Of a stretch of 64,000 nt of DNA, positions 11,040-23,589 are shown piece by piece. The position numbers were made by a program, and so were the translations under genes. The notes beneath the pieces were generated by a model. It worked only from the letters and a program-made list of their open reading frames with translations. It made no database searches and was not told where the DNA came from. The DNA comes from Agrocybe praecox. Its lineage: Eukaryota > Basidiomycota > Agaricomycetes > Agaricales > Agrocybaceae. How positions within the stretch are numbered: position 1 is the first letter of the stretch; every line of letters starts with the position of its first letter. The stretch covers positions 2,790,001 to 2,854,000 of the forward strand of contig OZ024846.1 of NCBI GenBank assembly GCA_964017145.1. The letters are read 5' to 3'.

Positions 11040-13330
11040 GCGGCACAGTCTCGGCTCGGGCAATTTTTCTATATTTGGTTGTTAGGGGGTTTGCTTTCTT
11101 GTTCACGACTCCCCTTCGCTTCTTCCCTTTGACGTTCAATTCTTGGTTATTACTCCAGCTATGTACTCGTGGAAGTCTTATATATCTGTCTCTCTCTCTA
11201 CGCCCTCTGTGTTGTTGGTGGCCACCCAGTACTGTAATGTGAGTTGGCACTTTTATTTTTCGTTCAGCATCCTCTCTTTGCTTCCTATGAATTTCACCTT
11301 CCTCCGTCCTTGCGTCGAGGGTGAATTACTGATTAAAATCATGCACACAGTGTATCTGGTCCCACATTGGTCTGTCGACGCCATGTATGCGCTCTCCGGA
11401 GTGAGGAGCCGCCAAGTTGCCAACGCACCGTCCGCATGGCTATCGCAGTTGTGATTGTAATGTAGCTGTCAGTCAATTCCCTTTCTCATATCCTCCGCTC
11501 GAATTGAAGTAAACACGAAGAAGAAACTACGGGCAGTGTTCGAGATTTTGGTTGTGGAGGCTGGAATGTGTTTGGAAAGGGGGCGGTTTATTGGGTCATG
11601 AGGGCAAAGGAGGTCAGGAAGTACTATGCCCTGGTCCTAATAACGCGTATCGACTCCCGCCTTGGCGAACACATACACGACTTTCCTTCCGTCTTCGTTT
11701 TATCTTCTTTTCCCCTCTTCTTCCGGATCCAGCCCCGTTCTTGATATCTTGGCAAGCTCGCCATTCCCTCCCTTGTTTTTCCATTCGCTCAGAGACCATC
11801 CACGCTCACATTTACTGCAGACGCCGACGTTGGTACCTCAGTCGCATATCTTCGCGGCTACCTCTGACCCCCCTATGGAACTCGCGAGCTCGATCAGTCG
11901 TAACACCCGACGTCCTTCCATGCTGCTTCGTATCCTTGCTTGCCTCTCGTCAACACCAATATCGCCACCACTACGAACGCGAACAAGACCACCGAATATC
12001 ATGAACGCCGGCTCTCCTGGTCCTCGTCTCCATACCCAACACACACATCCAAAAAAAACATCGCACCTCGTCTTCACTCCGTCGCTTCTCCTCATATGCG
12101 TCCCTCTGCGTGGAAGCCATCCAAGATGTTTTCCCGTCAGGCTTTCGTTCTGTTTTTTCTTCCATTTCTTTCAATTAGTACGTTCTTCCCTTTCTCTCTC
12201 TACACTTTATGAGGGTCTTTTTGTACTCAGTGCGCAACCCTTCTCATTCATAGGACGCGATGCGCATACTATTAGGTATGTTCCATTCGTTTTGTTTCTT
12301 TTCATCTTGCCTTAACAGAGTACTTATACGCTTTCCGATATAGGTCCTACCTTCCTTCCTTCCACATTTGGTAGCGTACCGTATGTTTTAGTGGCTCCTT
12401 TCCTCGTTTTGCTTTGCTTTGACGACGTTTCTCGACTGGGTCGTCGTCTACCCTCCTCAACCACTTCGACCCCCTTCACCACTCGCCTATTTCCATTTCC
12501 CGTTCGTAGTTTTTGAACTATCACCCCAGTTATTAACCTACCTTTTACATCGACGATGTCCTCCGCAACAAACTCCTTAACGAACGGGAAAAAAACACAC
12601 ACGTTACCTCTCTTACGCACAAGTCCAAGGCCGCCAACTCACACGACAACTCCAAGGAGAAGGACGTCCAAAGTAAAGTCTACGCGGACGCGGATGCCGA
12701 GGAGCGATACGCAGATGGAGGATAGGCAGATGGGTACGACGCGGATGTCGTACGTGCGGATAGGGACAATGAAGGCGAGTGTACGCCAGAGAACAGACAG
12801 ATCAATGGGCTGTTTAGTGCGGAAATTGGATTGGGTGAGTTTTTGTCTTTCGTTCAATGTTTTTTCGTTTCGTTCTTGGAGGTTGGTGTTTTGGATGGGT
12901 TGGGTTAGAAGACGCTGAGGACGTCGGTGGCAGGTGCCCTCGGTGGTCCGTGGTGTTTAGAGAACCTCTCGTCGTCAGCTCCAATGATGACGTCGTTCGT
13001 CTGTGTCGATCTCGTTGCCCACTTGGATTCTTCCCCTTCCCTCGTATGATCCGACTCCTGAGGGACCCAGAACACACTAACTATCCTCCAGGGTTTCTCT
13101 AAAGGCGGCGTAAGCCAAGAGCTAGGCCCCGAAGGCATCCTCCCCGGCGATTCAAAGCTCAGCTCGTAGGCCTCACATTACTCTGGCTCATATGCCTCAT
13201 CGTCATATTCGTCCTACCCCCCGGAGACGCGTATAATTTTGTAATCAACGTCATTTCCTACCCCTCTGTGATCAACGTGTCGGCCGCGCTCTTCACTTAC
13301 GTTAATTTGTGGCTCGTGTATCTCTAATTC
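11040..13330 (+). pseudogene. Decayed MUP1/LAT-like amino-acid permease, relic X'
   Basis: Third permease relic, head-to-head with NACHT B. The 5' marker TATATTTGGTTGTTAGGGGG is at 11070. A segment at about 11350-11450 matches the TM6-7 exon (ALSGVRSRQVAN in a shifted frame). The N-terminal exon spans about 12555-12835 with HKSKAANSHDNSKEKD, one stop after ADGG, then DADVVRADRDNEG and ENRQINGLFSAE before a GTGAG donor. At about 13090-13140 the loop reads GFSKGGVSQELGPEGILP, the best-kept version of this loop in the window, and is followed by degraded TM9-10 with ETRII from a frame change. Compared with X1 and X2 it lacks the downstream 136-codon ORF. Homology ends near 13,330. Confidence 0.65.
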
Positions 13331-13334
13331 TACG

Positions 13335-13660
13335 TATAAATATGATTCTGAATGCCAACGCTTCTGTGTCAAGTCTGTATGACCAATGAAAAATCTTCAC
13401 TGTAGTGTGCTACAGTGCCGCTCGGCATCATTATTTGTACTTAACTAATTCCAAAGACTACACAGCCACATGCCCGCGTGTACTGACACGATTATTCGTT
13501 TGCAGCGTTGATTTGGTACCACAACCGTGTTCTTCTGACGAGGATACCTGTCATTTCCCCTATTCAACGACACTCTTATCTTTCTTCCACCGGGGCCTTT
13601 ATACATTCCAGATTCGCAGGACCCGATACCGATGCCAAGCATCCACGGTAATGGCCTAGG
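13335..13660. other. Intergenic, nothing recognised
   Basis: No ORF with coding character on either strand, and no match to the X, Y or NACHT units. Confidence 0.5.
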
Positions 13661-13673
13661 AACGTCACCTCGA

Positions 13674-14215
13674 GATCAACAGAGAAGAAGCTGACGTGGC
13701 AAGATGGGCAGCGGCTGTTGCACATGCTTGGGAAGGAAGCGACGAAGAGGCTCAGGAAGGAAGTAGCGAAGTGAGTCGATTCCCTTGACAACGCAGCAGC
13801 GGTCGCTGAGCGCGCGGTCATACTCTAGACTAACGAAGGGCGTACCATCCAAGGTGAAATTGCCAAAGAAATCGCTCGACGAGATTGGCATGTTCCATCA
13901 TAATGCTAAGAACCTCTATCAGGACGTAGATGTTAGTGAATTTTATCCTGTTTCTTTCCTTCCGTGGCTGACGTTGTGATAGAGAATTCTTCGCGAGCTC
14001 GAGCAGCATCCTAGACAATACCCTGAGCCGGTTACATCGCACCCGCAGGCAACGGACCAGCGTTCTATTGGGCGTTCGCGATGCGAATCTCCCCCACCAC
14101 TCACCAGGAAACCTCCATCGTCCAAAGCCACGTTCAATCATTTCTATATAAAACCAGACTCCAACGTAAACCTAACCCGGAAATCGTCAATCGAACATGG
14201 TCCTGATCCACAACG
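13674..14215 (+). CDS. Possible multi-exon gene fragment, unknown
   Basis: Three short open stretches are separated by intron-like sequences: 13674-13767 (GTGAGT donor, TCTAG acceptor near 13828), about 13829-13932 (encodes SKVKLPKKSLDEIGMFHHNA) and about 13981-14210 (RILRELEQHPRQYPEP onward, polar and proline-rich). The joints follow GT-AG but reading frames across them are uncertain. I do not recognise a domain. The stretch lies in a single-copy part of the window between unit B and copy C. Confidence 0.25.
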
Positions 14216-14594
14216 AGAGTAGCAACATGCGTCGGAGTTGGCTCATCAGGAAATCGTACGACATCCACAACGTGAACCTGACCTGGCTCGGCCAGGCTCA
14301 GAGGTACGCAGCGGTCTAGCTTAACCCGCAAATATCTAATGATCTTTCGATGCGCTTTTATAGGTAGTCCACGTCCTTGGAAGGTTCAAACTGCCTTGGG
14401 ACTCTGCTCGACCGACGATTTAAAAGCCTACCTGCAAGCCTCGAACCATCTTAGGACTCATTTTTTCCATAATTTGGATCGAACATTTCCAAACGGACAG
14501 GAAAATTTACGGTGGTGTCAACTCCACGCGTCGGCGTCATACATGATTTGCGTGAACCTTTACTGCCGACGCATAGAATGGAAGGATAAGGCCT
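14216..14594. other. Intergenic or weak coding sequence
   Basis: Contains only short frames. One plus-strand frame (14339-14677, 112 codons) overlaps the next ORF and has no recognisable motif. Confidence 0.35.
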
Positions 14595-15143
14595 ATGGCC
14601 ATGAGGGTGGGTGCGTCATTCATCCAAAGTTTTGCGATTGGTGCACTGTTATCGATAAGATGTCGGTCGTATTCTGACTCGGACACGGACACAGACCAAA
14701 GATGGTCGGGAGGGAGACGGGTCGGCGCTTTTGATTGGCTGGGGTGTACTGTGGGCGAGGATGGATACAAAATGATAGCTAGATGGGTTGGCATGGTATG
14801 GAGGGGGTGGGATGATGCAGGGGCATACGCTCATTGCCTGGAGCATCCCGAACGGGTGCTCTATGGACTCTTAACGGGTCACAGTTTCTTGAACGCGAAA
14901 TATGAAGCGCGTTGGTTCCCACCGTACGAGGATATCGATATCCTACGTGGTGCACTGGGATTGGATCCAGGGCATCAGTGGTGCGCACTCGATAGAATTA
15001 GTGGGGTGGTAGTTTCAGAGATCGGACCAGACCATGAACGACGCAGACACGCTCGTGCAATGGTTCCTCGATCCTCTTTTTGTGTTTTTGTTGGGCTGTT
15101 AGTGTGTCGTGACTCGAATGTGGACTACTACAAGCTCTTGTGA
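14595..15143 (+). CDS. Hypothetical ORF, 182 codons
   Basis: Open frame starting MAMRVGASF and ending TGA. The central part is rich in Trp, Gly and acidic residues (IARWVGMVWRGWDDAGAY, then ALGLDPGHQWCALDRISG), followed by a hydrophobic C-terminal patch (FCVFVGLLVC). I do not recognise the family, and there is no paralogue in the window. It may be one exon of a larger gene starting near 14339, or a chance ORF. Confidence 0.3.
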   Translation: MAMRVGASFIQSFAIGALLSIRCRSYSDSDTDTDQRWSGGRRVGAFDWLGCTVGEDGYKMIARWVGMVWRGWDDAGAYAHCLEHPERVLYGLLTGHSFLNAKYEARWFPPYEDIDILRGALGLDPGHQWCALDRISGVVVSEIGPDHERRRHARAMVPRSSFCVFVGLLVCRDSNVDYYKLL

Positions 15144-15149
15144 TGTATA

Positions 15150-16060
15150 GAGAGCGCTAGTTAGGTTCGTCTAAACAGTAGTTGGTGCCGTGGATCGTTC
15201 ATCGAACATGTACTGCCCGTGCCCCTCACAAAAAGGTGATTGCTGCAGTGTCTTCTTTGGACCCGTTCTTGTTTCCTTGTCACGATTCACGCTCTCGTTT
15301 AAATATTCAATATTCATTACCAACTAACAATGTACGGAATTTTTCTATGTTTCTCGACCACCATATTTGCATTAATGCGGACAACTGACACACTAAGCCA
15401 ACCACCGCAAAACCACTGTCAGTTCTTTTTCTTTGCATCTCGGCGGATTTATCACCGTCACCCACCTGTACCTATTTTTCACTTTCTCATTATCTTCGCC
15501 ACCTTCTCGTCCCTCGATGTTTCTTCTTCTAACGTATCTCAGCCTATATATAGGATCTTGAACTTCATCTTTATCTTGGTAAATCACATCCATGTATGAA
15601 TGAAATCCAGTCGACGTGATTATTGATATCCAGCATCCGAACCAAACCTTGCTTGTTCTCGCCCTCGCCATGGAATTGCTAAATATTCTGCGTTATTGTT
15701 GTGTCACGCAAACTGATCGCGTGCTTGCTATTTTATCTTCGGATTCTTCTTGCGTGATCTGGTTTCGTATTAGACGTTTCAATCACAACCCGCTATTCCC
15801 TCTATGTCATCCGCGTATTATAATAATAGTTAATTATCTTACAAGCAGTATACCAGATTCAAATTTATTTTACAGGATTATACATTGGAATAGTTTTAAA
15901 TAATTGATATTGGTCGTTAAAGTGTTCAAGTTCAAATCATAAGATTAAATTACCATAGCCAGCGCTCTAATTCAGCCGAAAGCAAACAAGCATGGGAGTA
16001 AATAATATCCTACTTGGTGTCAAGTCCTCCAAGTAAAATTGATCTTGGTGGATTTTACTG
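15150..16060. other. Intergenic, AT-rich, nothing recognised
   Basis: Short frames only, with many pyrimidine tracts. NACHT copy C ends at the right border. Confidence 0.5.
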
Positions 16061-18666
16061 CTACCGCCGTCGTGTAAGGATGCCCGACGTGTTCCCGAGA
16101 GCAGCTACCCATATTTGAGCTTTGGAGAGCTGTTCCCCAAGTCGTGCAATCCGGATCCGTTTTTTGCACCCGACAACGCGCTCAAGGTAATTATTCAGCT
16201 CTTGGCGCAGGAGTTTTGTGCGCTCCGGAAAGGTAGTGGATATGCGGGAGTTGAGCCGAGGTAGAAAGGTTTTAACAAGGCCTTCAAGTTTTTCAGACCT
16301 TCCAGAGCGCGGAAGGAAGAAGATCAAATAACCTAAAAGTAAAAAAACAGTCTCCGTCTTGGTGTTGATATGGAAAGCCCGATTTGCACTCTGGTCATCC
16401 GGTATCTTGAAGGTCCATATGTCCTCGTGAAATATCAGTCGGCGTAACACGTCACTCTCATCGGACTTGAAACGATGCCAGGGGTGAAGGTCTCGTGAGA
16501 GTTCGTTGAGAAAGTAGGTAGTAACTTTAGAGTATGCATTTTCTTTTGAATCGTAAGCCCCTAATTGATTTGATTCAGTTGGGTGCTGGATAAACTGCAA
16601 GAGATGTTGTCGATAGACATCTTTGTCTGTGCCAATTTTGTTCTGATTGATAACATTCAGCCAGAGCCTGTCTATCCCCTTTACAGGCATCACCCAGAGG
16701 GGGAAAGAAATATCCGACCGCGGAACAAGGGCATCTGTCCCTGCGTAGCAAGCATGATATAGAGATGCTCTTGAGGCCTCGCTCTCGTAATGGGCAAGTA
16801 CATTTGCTAAGAAGAATCTGTTCAGTGCTTTTCCTTGTTGTTGTTCAGTCAACGCCCATTCTTGATGAAGGCGTCCCTATAAGTTAAAATTAGATCGATT
16901 TGGATCTAGCGTAGAATGAATTGATAAGTACCACGCGTCTGAGGAACGGTAACCAGATATTCAATATAAACCTCGGCACTGAATGAACAATGTCTTCTAT
17001 GACTTCTTCAAGAACTCTGTCGATGGGGAAGGAAGAAGCCACTTGCATTAATTCTGTAGAGCCCTGACAGAGAGGGAAGTTATTTTCAGAAAACTCTGTG
17101 ACAGAAAGCGCTCGAAACTGAATAAGCCTGTAGTCTATGTCAATGAATTTTAATTTATGAGCAGAGCTATGTATAAAGTAACACTTACCCAAAGTTAAAT
17201 AGCGAAGAATATTTGACAAGTGCCTTGTTCGGTACTTATCTATGTCAAGAAAATAATCCATGGATCTTATTGGGTCCAGTAGGAAGTCGTGCAACGAGGC
17301 ATGCAGTATCCGGATCGTTTCTTGTTTCCTACGAAGTCGGTTTGTTGTCTGCGTGACCGAGACAATTGCCCCTAGATCACAGAATAGAAGAGCAAGTTCT
17401 CCTGGCCCAAGGGACATAAATTCTGACATGTCGAAATAGGAATCCTTTTCACGGACCACGCCCAAAGCATAGATACTAAGTGCGTACAATACTCGCTCTG
17501 TGTCTTGTGCGGAGGAAAGTATCATTGTATACATGGCATCCAATTCATTGAATGGCAAGTCGCCTTGCGCTGGTTGGAGGTTCAGTATGGAATTTAAGCG
17601 GCCATGAGGATGATGCCGTATTGATTGGACATAGCGCACAACCGTTGCTGCGTAGATGAACTGCCCCGATGCTCTTTTGACGAGGGTCTCTACAGCATCA
17701 GCTGCAGGCCATGGAGTAGGGAGTACCTCCTTGAAAGGGTGAGTCGTCCTAATTTTTTGAAAGCTATCATGAAGAAATGTCCTAATGTCTTCGCTTGGTC
17801 TATAGGTGTCGTCCAAATATAGTCTGGTATATATGTTGTCTGTCAAATGGGATCGAAAGACGACACTGATGTCATGTTCTGGTCGACTAGCAATAAGAAA
17901 AAGCACAGGTAGACCGAATTCTTGAACTGCTTTGAATATGATCCGTAGAATTTCTTGCTGGGTCTCTCTATCGAGACATTCGTCCAGACCGTCTATAACA
18001 ATGACGCGATAGGATTCGGAAGGCCATGCAGTATCCGAGGAGTAAACACCCCGAAGAGGTAGGCCCACCAATCGAGTGAACTGGTGCTCCAAGCTCCGTG
18101 TCAGAATGAGGGGATCAGCGTCTATGACGGAAAGTATGTCGGCCTGAGCAGCCGGGATGGCATGGTAGATTTGATAAACCAAGCTTGCGACGAATGCTTT
18201 TCCGTGGTTGCGGCTGTCATCTGATCTGCCGAAGAAAAAACTCGCGAGGACGAGATCATCGATCAGACATAATTCGGTGAAACTTTGCGCTATGGCCGAT
18301 TTGCCTGCTCCTGCCGCTCCAGTAAGCCACATAATAAACTGATCCTTCGTTTGGCTGTCAGAGCGTCGCACCCAGTTCATAATCTTCTTGAGTACCACAA
18401 CACGTGTATTGGGGTGACATTTTGGGGGATCAAAACGCTCTTCAGAGTTGTGGAATGCAGAATGTGCAACTGCATCCTTCAAGATATCGAATGAAGCTGA
18501 AATTTGTTGTAAGTCGTCCATGAGGCATGAACGTTGAACCTTTGTGTCTATACTGCCACGAACCTTTTCTTCCGTTACTTGCAGCTTGGAACGTAAAAGT
18601 CCCTCCGTTTACGACCACATTGCGCGCAGATATCATTGCTTGGAAATGATCTTCCCTCCTGACCAT
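16061..18666 (-). CDS. NACHT-domain STAND/NLR-like protein, copy C (divergent paralogue)
   Basis: Exon 1 18666-18564, intron 18563-18497 (67 bp, GTTCGT donor), exon 2 18496-16932, intron 16931-16877 (55 bp), exon 3 16876-16061. The join is in frame, giving about 827 residues. It has VVVNGGTFTFQAASNGRK in exon 1, the same GAAGAGKSAIAQ Walker A, Walker B IVIDGLDECLD, SRPEHD, and a final exon colinear with the other copies but weakly similar (EWALTEQQQGKALNRFF against ECWAVIEKKHQEYVEQVF). The segment that is an intron in copy D is 61 or 71 bp by its visible signals here; removing it would break the frame, so it is probably exonic. C is closest to fragment F (both have DECLxxETQ). Intact by inspection; possibly an older lineage of the cluster. 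Confidence 0.85.
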
Positions 18667-18699
18667 ATAACTTAGGCGACTTGGAGTCTTGGAGGGGGG

Positions 18700-20200
18700 G
18701 GAAGCGGCACCAGAGTAGTAGTTGAATGATAGGGAAGTTGGGGGTAACGATCAGATTCGAAACTGAGGACCAAATATATATATGAAAAGGGGATATACAT
18801 TATAACCGTAAATCCTTCGAAGGTAATCTGTTCGTCAGATGGAACCACGTACTTGGGATGTCATACGGCAGGCGCCGATCCTTGTTTCTCTAAGAAATCT
18901 GTTATAAATATAGATACATGGCATGTGTATCGTTTAACCCGATGTTTGTCGAAAGTATGGGGTTAGGACTCCGGAAGAACTGCACTAAATACTGGGGCTG
19001 ATATCCGTTTATTCAAAAAAGTACACATTAAATAACGCATCTTGTGTTTATAGCAGAAATCGAGGCGTGTGATCCAGCAGTGATTGTTGTCTCGATCAGG
19101 CAATTATGATTGTTCCGATATCTTATTTTGATTGAAAATCAAGCATAGCGTGATAGATGAAGACCCAGACAGATGCCATCCAGAGCATATACCAGAAAGA
19201 ATACACAGAGAATAGCTAATCTGATGGTGCCGTTTGGTGGCCGTCCGCGGCAGAGTTGTCACGATGAGAAAGCGGAGTTTCACATGTCACATTTCATGGC
19301 CCGAATTTGGCCCGAATCTAAACTTGCCAGTGCATCTATTTTTGCACCCAACAAACGTATCGTCAAACATATCTGGCTTCGTTTCGTGAATTCCCTCCGG
19401 ACTCTCACAATATTGCTATTCTGAACTCGCTCTTAGAATAAGCCCTGACGCAATTCGTGTCCTCAGAAGCTTCGAACTGTCTTCTGACTCAGACTATTTC
19501 TTCTGGATCGACGGTTTCGTTCCGGGAAGCCTTCAACTGTTTCGTTTTGGAACTCTTTTTTTTCTGCAATCTGGCTCGAACCTCTTGGTAAATGCAACGG
19601 ACGAAGAAGAGAAAATTGGATACGTATTCATAGAACGCGCTGGGGACGGTGGAGGGTTAGGAGTTGGGCGTCGTTCGGACTCAGACTCGTACACGGACAA
19701 AAGATGGATCAGGAGGCGGAGGGAGAAGAGCTAGCTAAGTTAGTTTGTAAATCATGCTGCCTTTTTGCCTCTCAACATAGTTGAATGTAGGGGATAGATG
19801 GATGGCCTGTTTGACTAAAGATGGGTAGAAGTTTGAGAAGAATCCGGTTAGAGGGCGACGCTGTGAGTGAATTGGCTCTAATCTGGTTAAACACTGCAGG
19901 CGCGGACGCTGGTTCGTTTCTTTCAGGCGTCGTCTTAATCGTATTTTTTCATTTCTTGTGTTCTACTCTTAGTGAACTACCTTGGCCTTCACGAGCACTT
20001 CTGTGGTTGTAATGGACTGCGAATCCCTAGATAGTCCGATTTGCAATCCATTCGTCTCCGTGAAAGCCTTGAATATTTGAATATGAATGGTTGCAAGACT
20101 CTTGGTCATCGTCAAATTATGGATGGAAAACCTGGAACCTCAAAGGGGTTTTTCTTTGGTTTTCGCTGTCACAACAATCCACCGGTCCTTCCTCGAGCAT
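18700..20200. other. Single-copy intergenic region
   Basis: No convincing gene. Short frames at 19173-19424 and 19821-20012 lack motifs, and no match to the X, Y or NACHT units was seen. Confidence 0.45.
18770..18800 (-). promoter_or_regulatory. Possible TATA region of NACHT copy C
   Basis: ATATATATATTT-type sequence on the minus strand, about 105-130 bp before the ATG at 18666. Weak evidence based on position only. Confidence 0.25.
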
Positions 20201-20209
20201 CTACCACCG

Positions 20210-21405
20210 ATCATGTCTTCATTGAGGCATACACCAACTCATTCCCTAACCGATGCAACAATATACTCAACAAAAGTCCAAGGCCGCGCATCCCGAACAC
20301 GCCAGGGAGAAATTTGGACGTCCAAGTCAGACACAATCGCGCCATATCACCGTCATCGCTTTTTTGTCTCTGCGGGTGTCGTTATTACCTTGACTTAGTG
20401 TCGTTTTCTCTATCTTCCTCGCTTCGTTTCTTTGTATTGATTGTATCAGGTACGTTCGCTCGTTTGGTCTCGTTTCATCTTCACTCAACGGAGTACTTAT
20501 ACGCTTGCTGATATAGGTTTTTCCTTTCTTCTTTCTCTTCGTCGGCATCTCTTCTATCTAACCATCCATTCACCATCGGGCGGCGTAGTGTACACTTTCG
20601 TTTTGTTCTTCCTCTGACAAGTTGGGACGCTCTTCGAGTTGATCGTCGTCCACGCCTCCCCCCCACCGCCTCTGCCTTTTCCTTCCATCCACCCTTCAGC
20701 GGTTCAGCTTTCTCCTTCCATTCCGTCTATACCATTCCCTCCATCGCTCCTTGAAGGACGAAATTTCCCTCACACAGGCCCTCCGCGCTCGCGCACTACG
20801 TCAAAGAGAGAAACGCTACAGATGATGTATACGAGTACGACCCGTATAGCTCCGCAGACTAATACGACGCGGAGGTCGTATATGCAGACAGGGATAACGA
20901 GGGTGGTGAGCATACACCGGAGAGGAGACAGATTGGTGGTTGTGACTGGGTGAGTTTTCTTCTTTTGTTCAATGTTTTTTCGTTTCGTTCTTGAGCTTGG
21001 ACCTTGGTGTTTTGGATGGAAGATGTTGGAGACGTCGGTGGCAGGTGCCCTCGGTGGTCCGTTGTGTTTAGAAAACTGCTCGTCGTTGAGCTCGTTGGCG
21101 ACTTTGATTCTTCTTCTCTCCTCGTATGATCCGAGTGACCCCAACGCACTAAATATCCTCCAGGTTTCCCCCCAAGGCCGCGTAAGCCAAGAACTAGGTC
21201 CCGGATGCATCCTCCACTTCTCCCGCTTCTTTGGGCCCAACTAACTCTTCAACGCCCCGCTCGTAAGCCTCGCACTACACTCGCTAATATGCGTCATCGT
21301 CATCTTCGCCCTATACCCAGAGACGCGTATAATTTCGTGATTAACGTCATCTCGTACCCCCTCTCTATGATCAACGCGCTTATCGTGGATGGCGTGGCGC
21401 CCTAA
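20210..21405 (+). pseudogene. Decayed MUP1/LAT-like amino-acid permease, short relic
   Basis: Around 20270-20330 is an N-terminal fragment related to HKSKAVHAEHAREKF, in shifted frames. At about 20858-20948 follows DAEVVYADRDNEGGEHTPER with RQIGG, then a GTGAG donor. After an intron-like stretch ending at CCTCCAG (21162), the loop reads GRVSQELGPGCILHFSRFFG up to a stop. Then, in another frame, DAYNFVINVISYPLSMINAL at about 21321-21381 gives the clearest TM10 segment of all the relics. Transmembrane segments 2-8 are missing, so this is an internally deleted pseudogene. Confidence 0.7.
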
Positions 21406-21429
21406 TCCGCTTGGCCTATATGAGAGTCT

Positions 21430-22800
21430 TCTGTATTGGACCGATGCGGTGGGCGGGTGGGCGGTATTTGGGTTGGGTTAGTGAGTTTGGGGAAGACGGG
21501 TTGAAGAGGTGGGTGTTTAGGCGGTTTGCAGGGAACGACTCACGCGTGGATTGCGGGATATTCTCGGTTTCATTCTCGTTCGTATGTCCGTCCGCGTCGT
21601 TGCTCGATGGATTTGGATGTGCTACGTGTTTGGTTTTGGACTTGTTCGTTCAATCACAAACTCACTACCATTTTTCACTACCCAGTGTTGTCATCACCTC
21701 TTCAAAAAGATAAATCAAAAACATCAACAATACCAGGTCCCTCATTGAACTTCACCTTCCCAGCTATTATCGATCATCACCCAGCTACCCAATACCTTTG
21801 CTTCCTCGTTCGCGGTATTCTTTGGCGCTAAGAATATCTTTTCGTTCGTATTCCCGCTTTTGAAGCCCGCAGAGGGAAGGCTCCCATGTGAAAGTTAATC
21901 GTACTGGAAAATTGATGTGGGGATATGGGCGGTGTTTTGGCTTAGGGTGGTTTATCGAGTGATTTGGGGCAACGCTTGGGAGGTATGAGTTGAGGATGTC
22001 GGGTTGAGGAGATGGGCGCATAATATTCTGGCGATCATCTATCCTTTCATCCATTAGTGTCGTCATCCCTGCCTTCGAATCCCTCTCCTCATCCTCCCCG
22101 TTGGCATCCATCATTCACTCTATCAGTTCCTCCGCTCACCCATCCTCCGTGCTCTTCTCGACCCTCGGCACCCTATATATCAGTCGTAATGGCACCCTAT
22201 GTCCTTCTTCCCTGCCGCTTCTTATCCTCGCCTGCTCTCGTCAACACCACTATGAACGCGAACAAGACGGCGATGTCCTGGCGTGGATATTTACGCGTTA
22301 CTTTTCTGCCATCTGTTGGGACATCGGCACTTGTGTTGCTCTGGCGCTCGCCTGATCTTATCTCTTTGACTTCCTTCCGTCTCGACAGAGGTCATGACAT
22401 CTTCACTAACCATCGATCAGTTCGTCCGCGTCACCATTGATTCCCTGTCCTCCCGTTCTAACTTCAAATCACCAGGGACCTTTTTTTTCTCCTTCTCATG
22501 TGGCACATACTTTTGAGTCGTCCTCTCATCGTCACTTTACACTTACTCCTCTCATTGTTACTTCACACTTGCTTATTTTAGCTATTCCATGAAAGCTCTC
22601 ACATACCCGCTACATACCCATGGTCATTCATGTATATATTTCAATGCGAAGCTTTTCTCTTTTTCTTTTCTTTTTTCTCTCCTCCAGTTTATGGCTCATC
22701 CTTCGAACTTCCACTTTTGATGTACTCAGTACGACTCCCGTTCCAGTACGTTAACGGAGTCTATGTTGGAAAGTACGAGTGTACATAGGTAGGTATACAT
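21430..22800. other. Degenerate spacer with weak permease-unit similarity
   Basis: Pieces such as ACGAACGCGAACAAGAC near 22250 resemble the 11.95-12.0 kb part of unit X', but no frame is continuous. Treated as decayed array DNA. Confidence 0.35.
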
Positions 22801-22844
22801 CCGTTGAATGAATGAGCCCCGTTCCTCTTTCTCCTTCACAAACT

Positions 22845-23087
22845 TTACAGGCCAGTGTTGCGAGCTAGCTCCAGGCAAGTGTTTATTTCAAGTTGGCGTA
22901 CGAGCGCGGTGCGGTTGGGAAATGTGGTCTCTAATCCTTCAGTCAGAACATCTAGTGGGGTACGAGGGTCATAGACACTCGGGCTCGAGGAACGAGGAAG
23001 GTAATGTATCCGAGATGCAAACACCCATGAACGAGGTGCAATGAACTTAGTATCTAGGCTGAACGGTGTCTGCTGATTAAAGGACAC
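22845..23087 (-). pseudogene. NACHT protein C-terminal relic, copy H
   Basis: The minus strand encodes TTFPNRTALVRQLEINTCLE followed by LARNTGL, matching the last part of copies B and G (FPIRTALVQQEMRNYLERVQ). Upstream residues (SWVFASRIHYLPRSS) vaguely follow the FFLPRAGFSEP segment in a broken frame. The rest of the NACHT gene is absent. The fragment is followed directly by an X-unit tail at 23.09-23.6 kb, so the NACHT body and X head were deleted. Confidence 0.55.
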
Positions 23088-23589
23088 TTGTTGCGAATAT
23101 CATCAGCGGAGGCAATCTGCTTCCAATCTATACAGATTCTCAGTTGTTCAATTAATCCATGTAAGTTTACTTTGAAAAATTTGAATTGCCAAGAATTAAC
23201 GACAAGTAACGGAAGGATAAATAATCAAGCAAAGCAATTCCGAACGTACTAGGAAGCGCGGCCAGATACACCACCGAGACCAGTACGAGACGGCAAGGGT
23301 GTAAAGTTGATAGAACCAAACTGGTACCTAGAGTCATATATGCATGAAATGATCGATATAAACGGAGAGCGAGAGAGGATGGACTCAGGGTGACGCTATG
23401 TAACTGGACTATCGAAGTCCCATCGAAGAGATTGGGAAACATGTATTCTCGGTGTTTGTGCTTTCTGGAGAACGTGTGAATAAGTAGAAGAGCGTGAAGA
23501 GAGAGAGAAAAAAGCACCAAGGCACGGGACAGCAAGAAAATCAGGAGACGGTGTAGTCTGGAAGGAAGATTGAGCAGCGGCCTTGTCGA

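Noticed and set aside
16889..18521. Copy C starting at MDDLQQIS within exon 2
   Set aside because: This start would omit the short GGTF-motif exon that all paralogues share, and the 67-bp intron joins in frame, so the two-part start is preferred.
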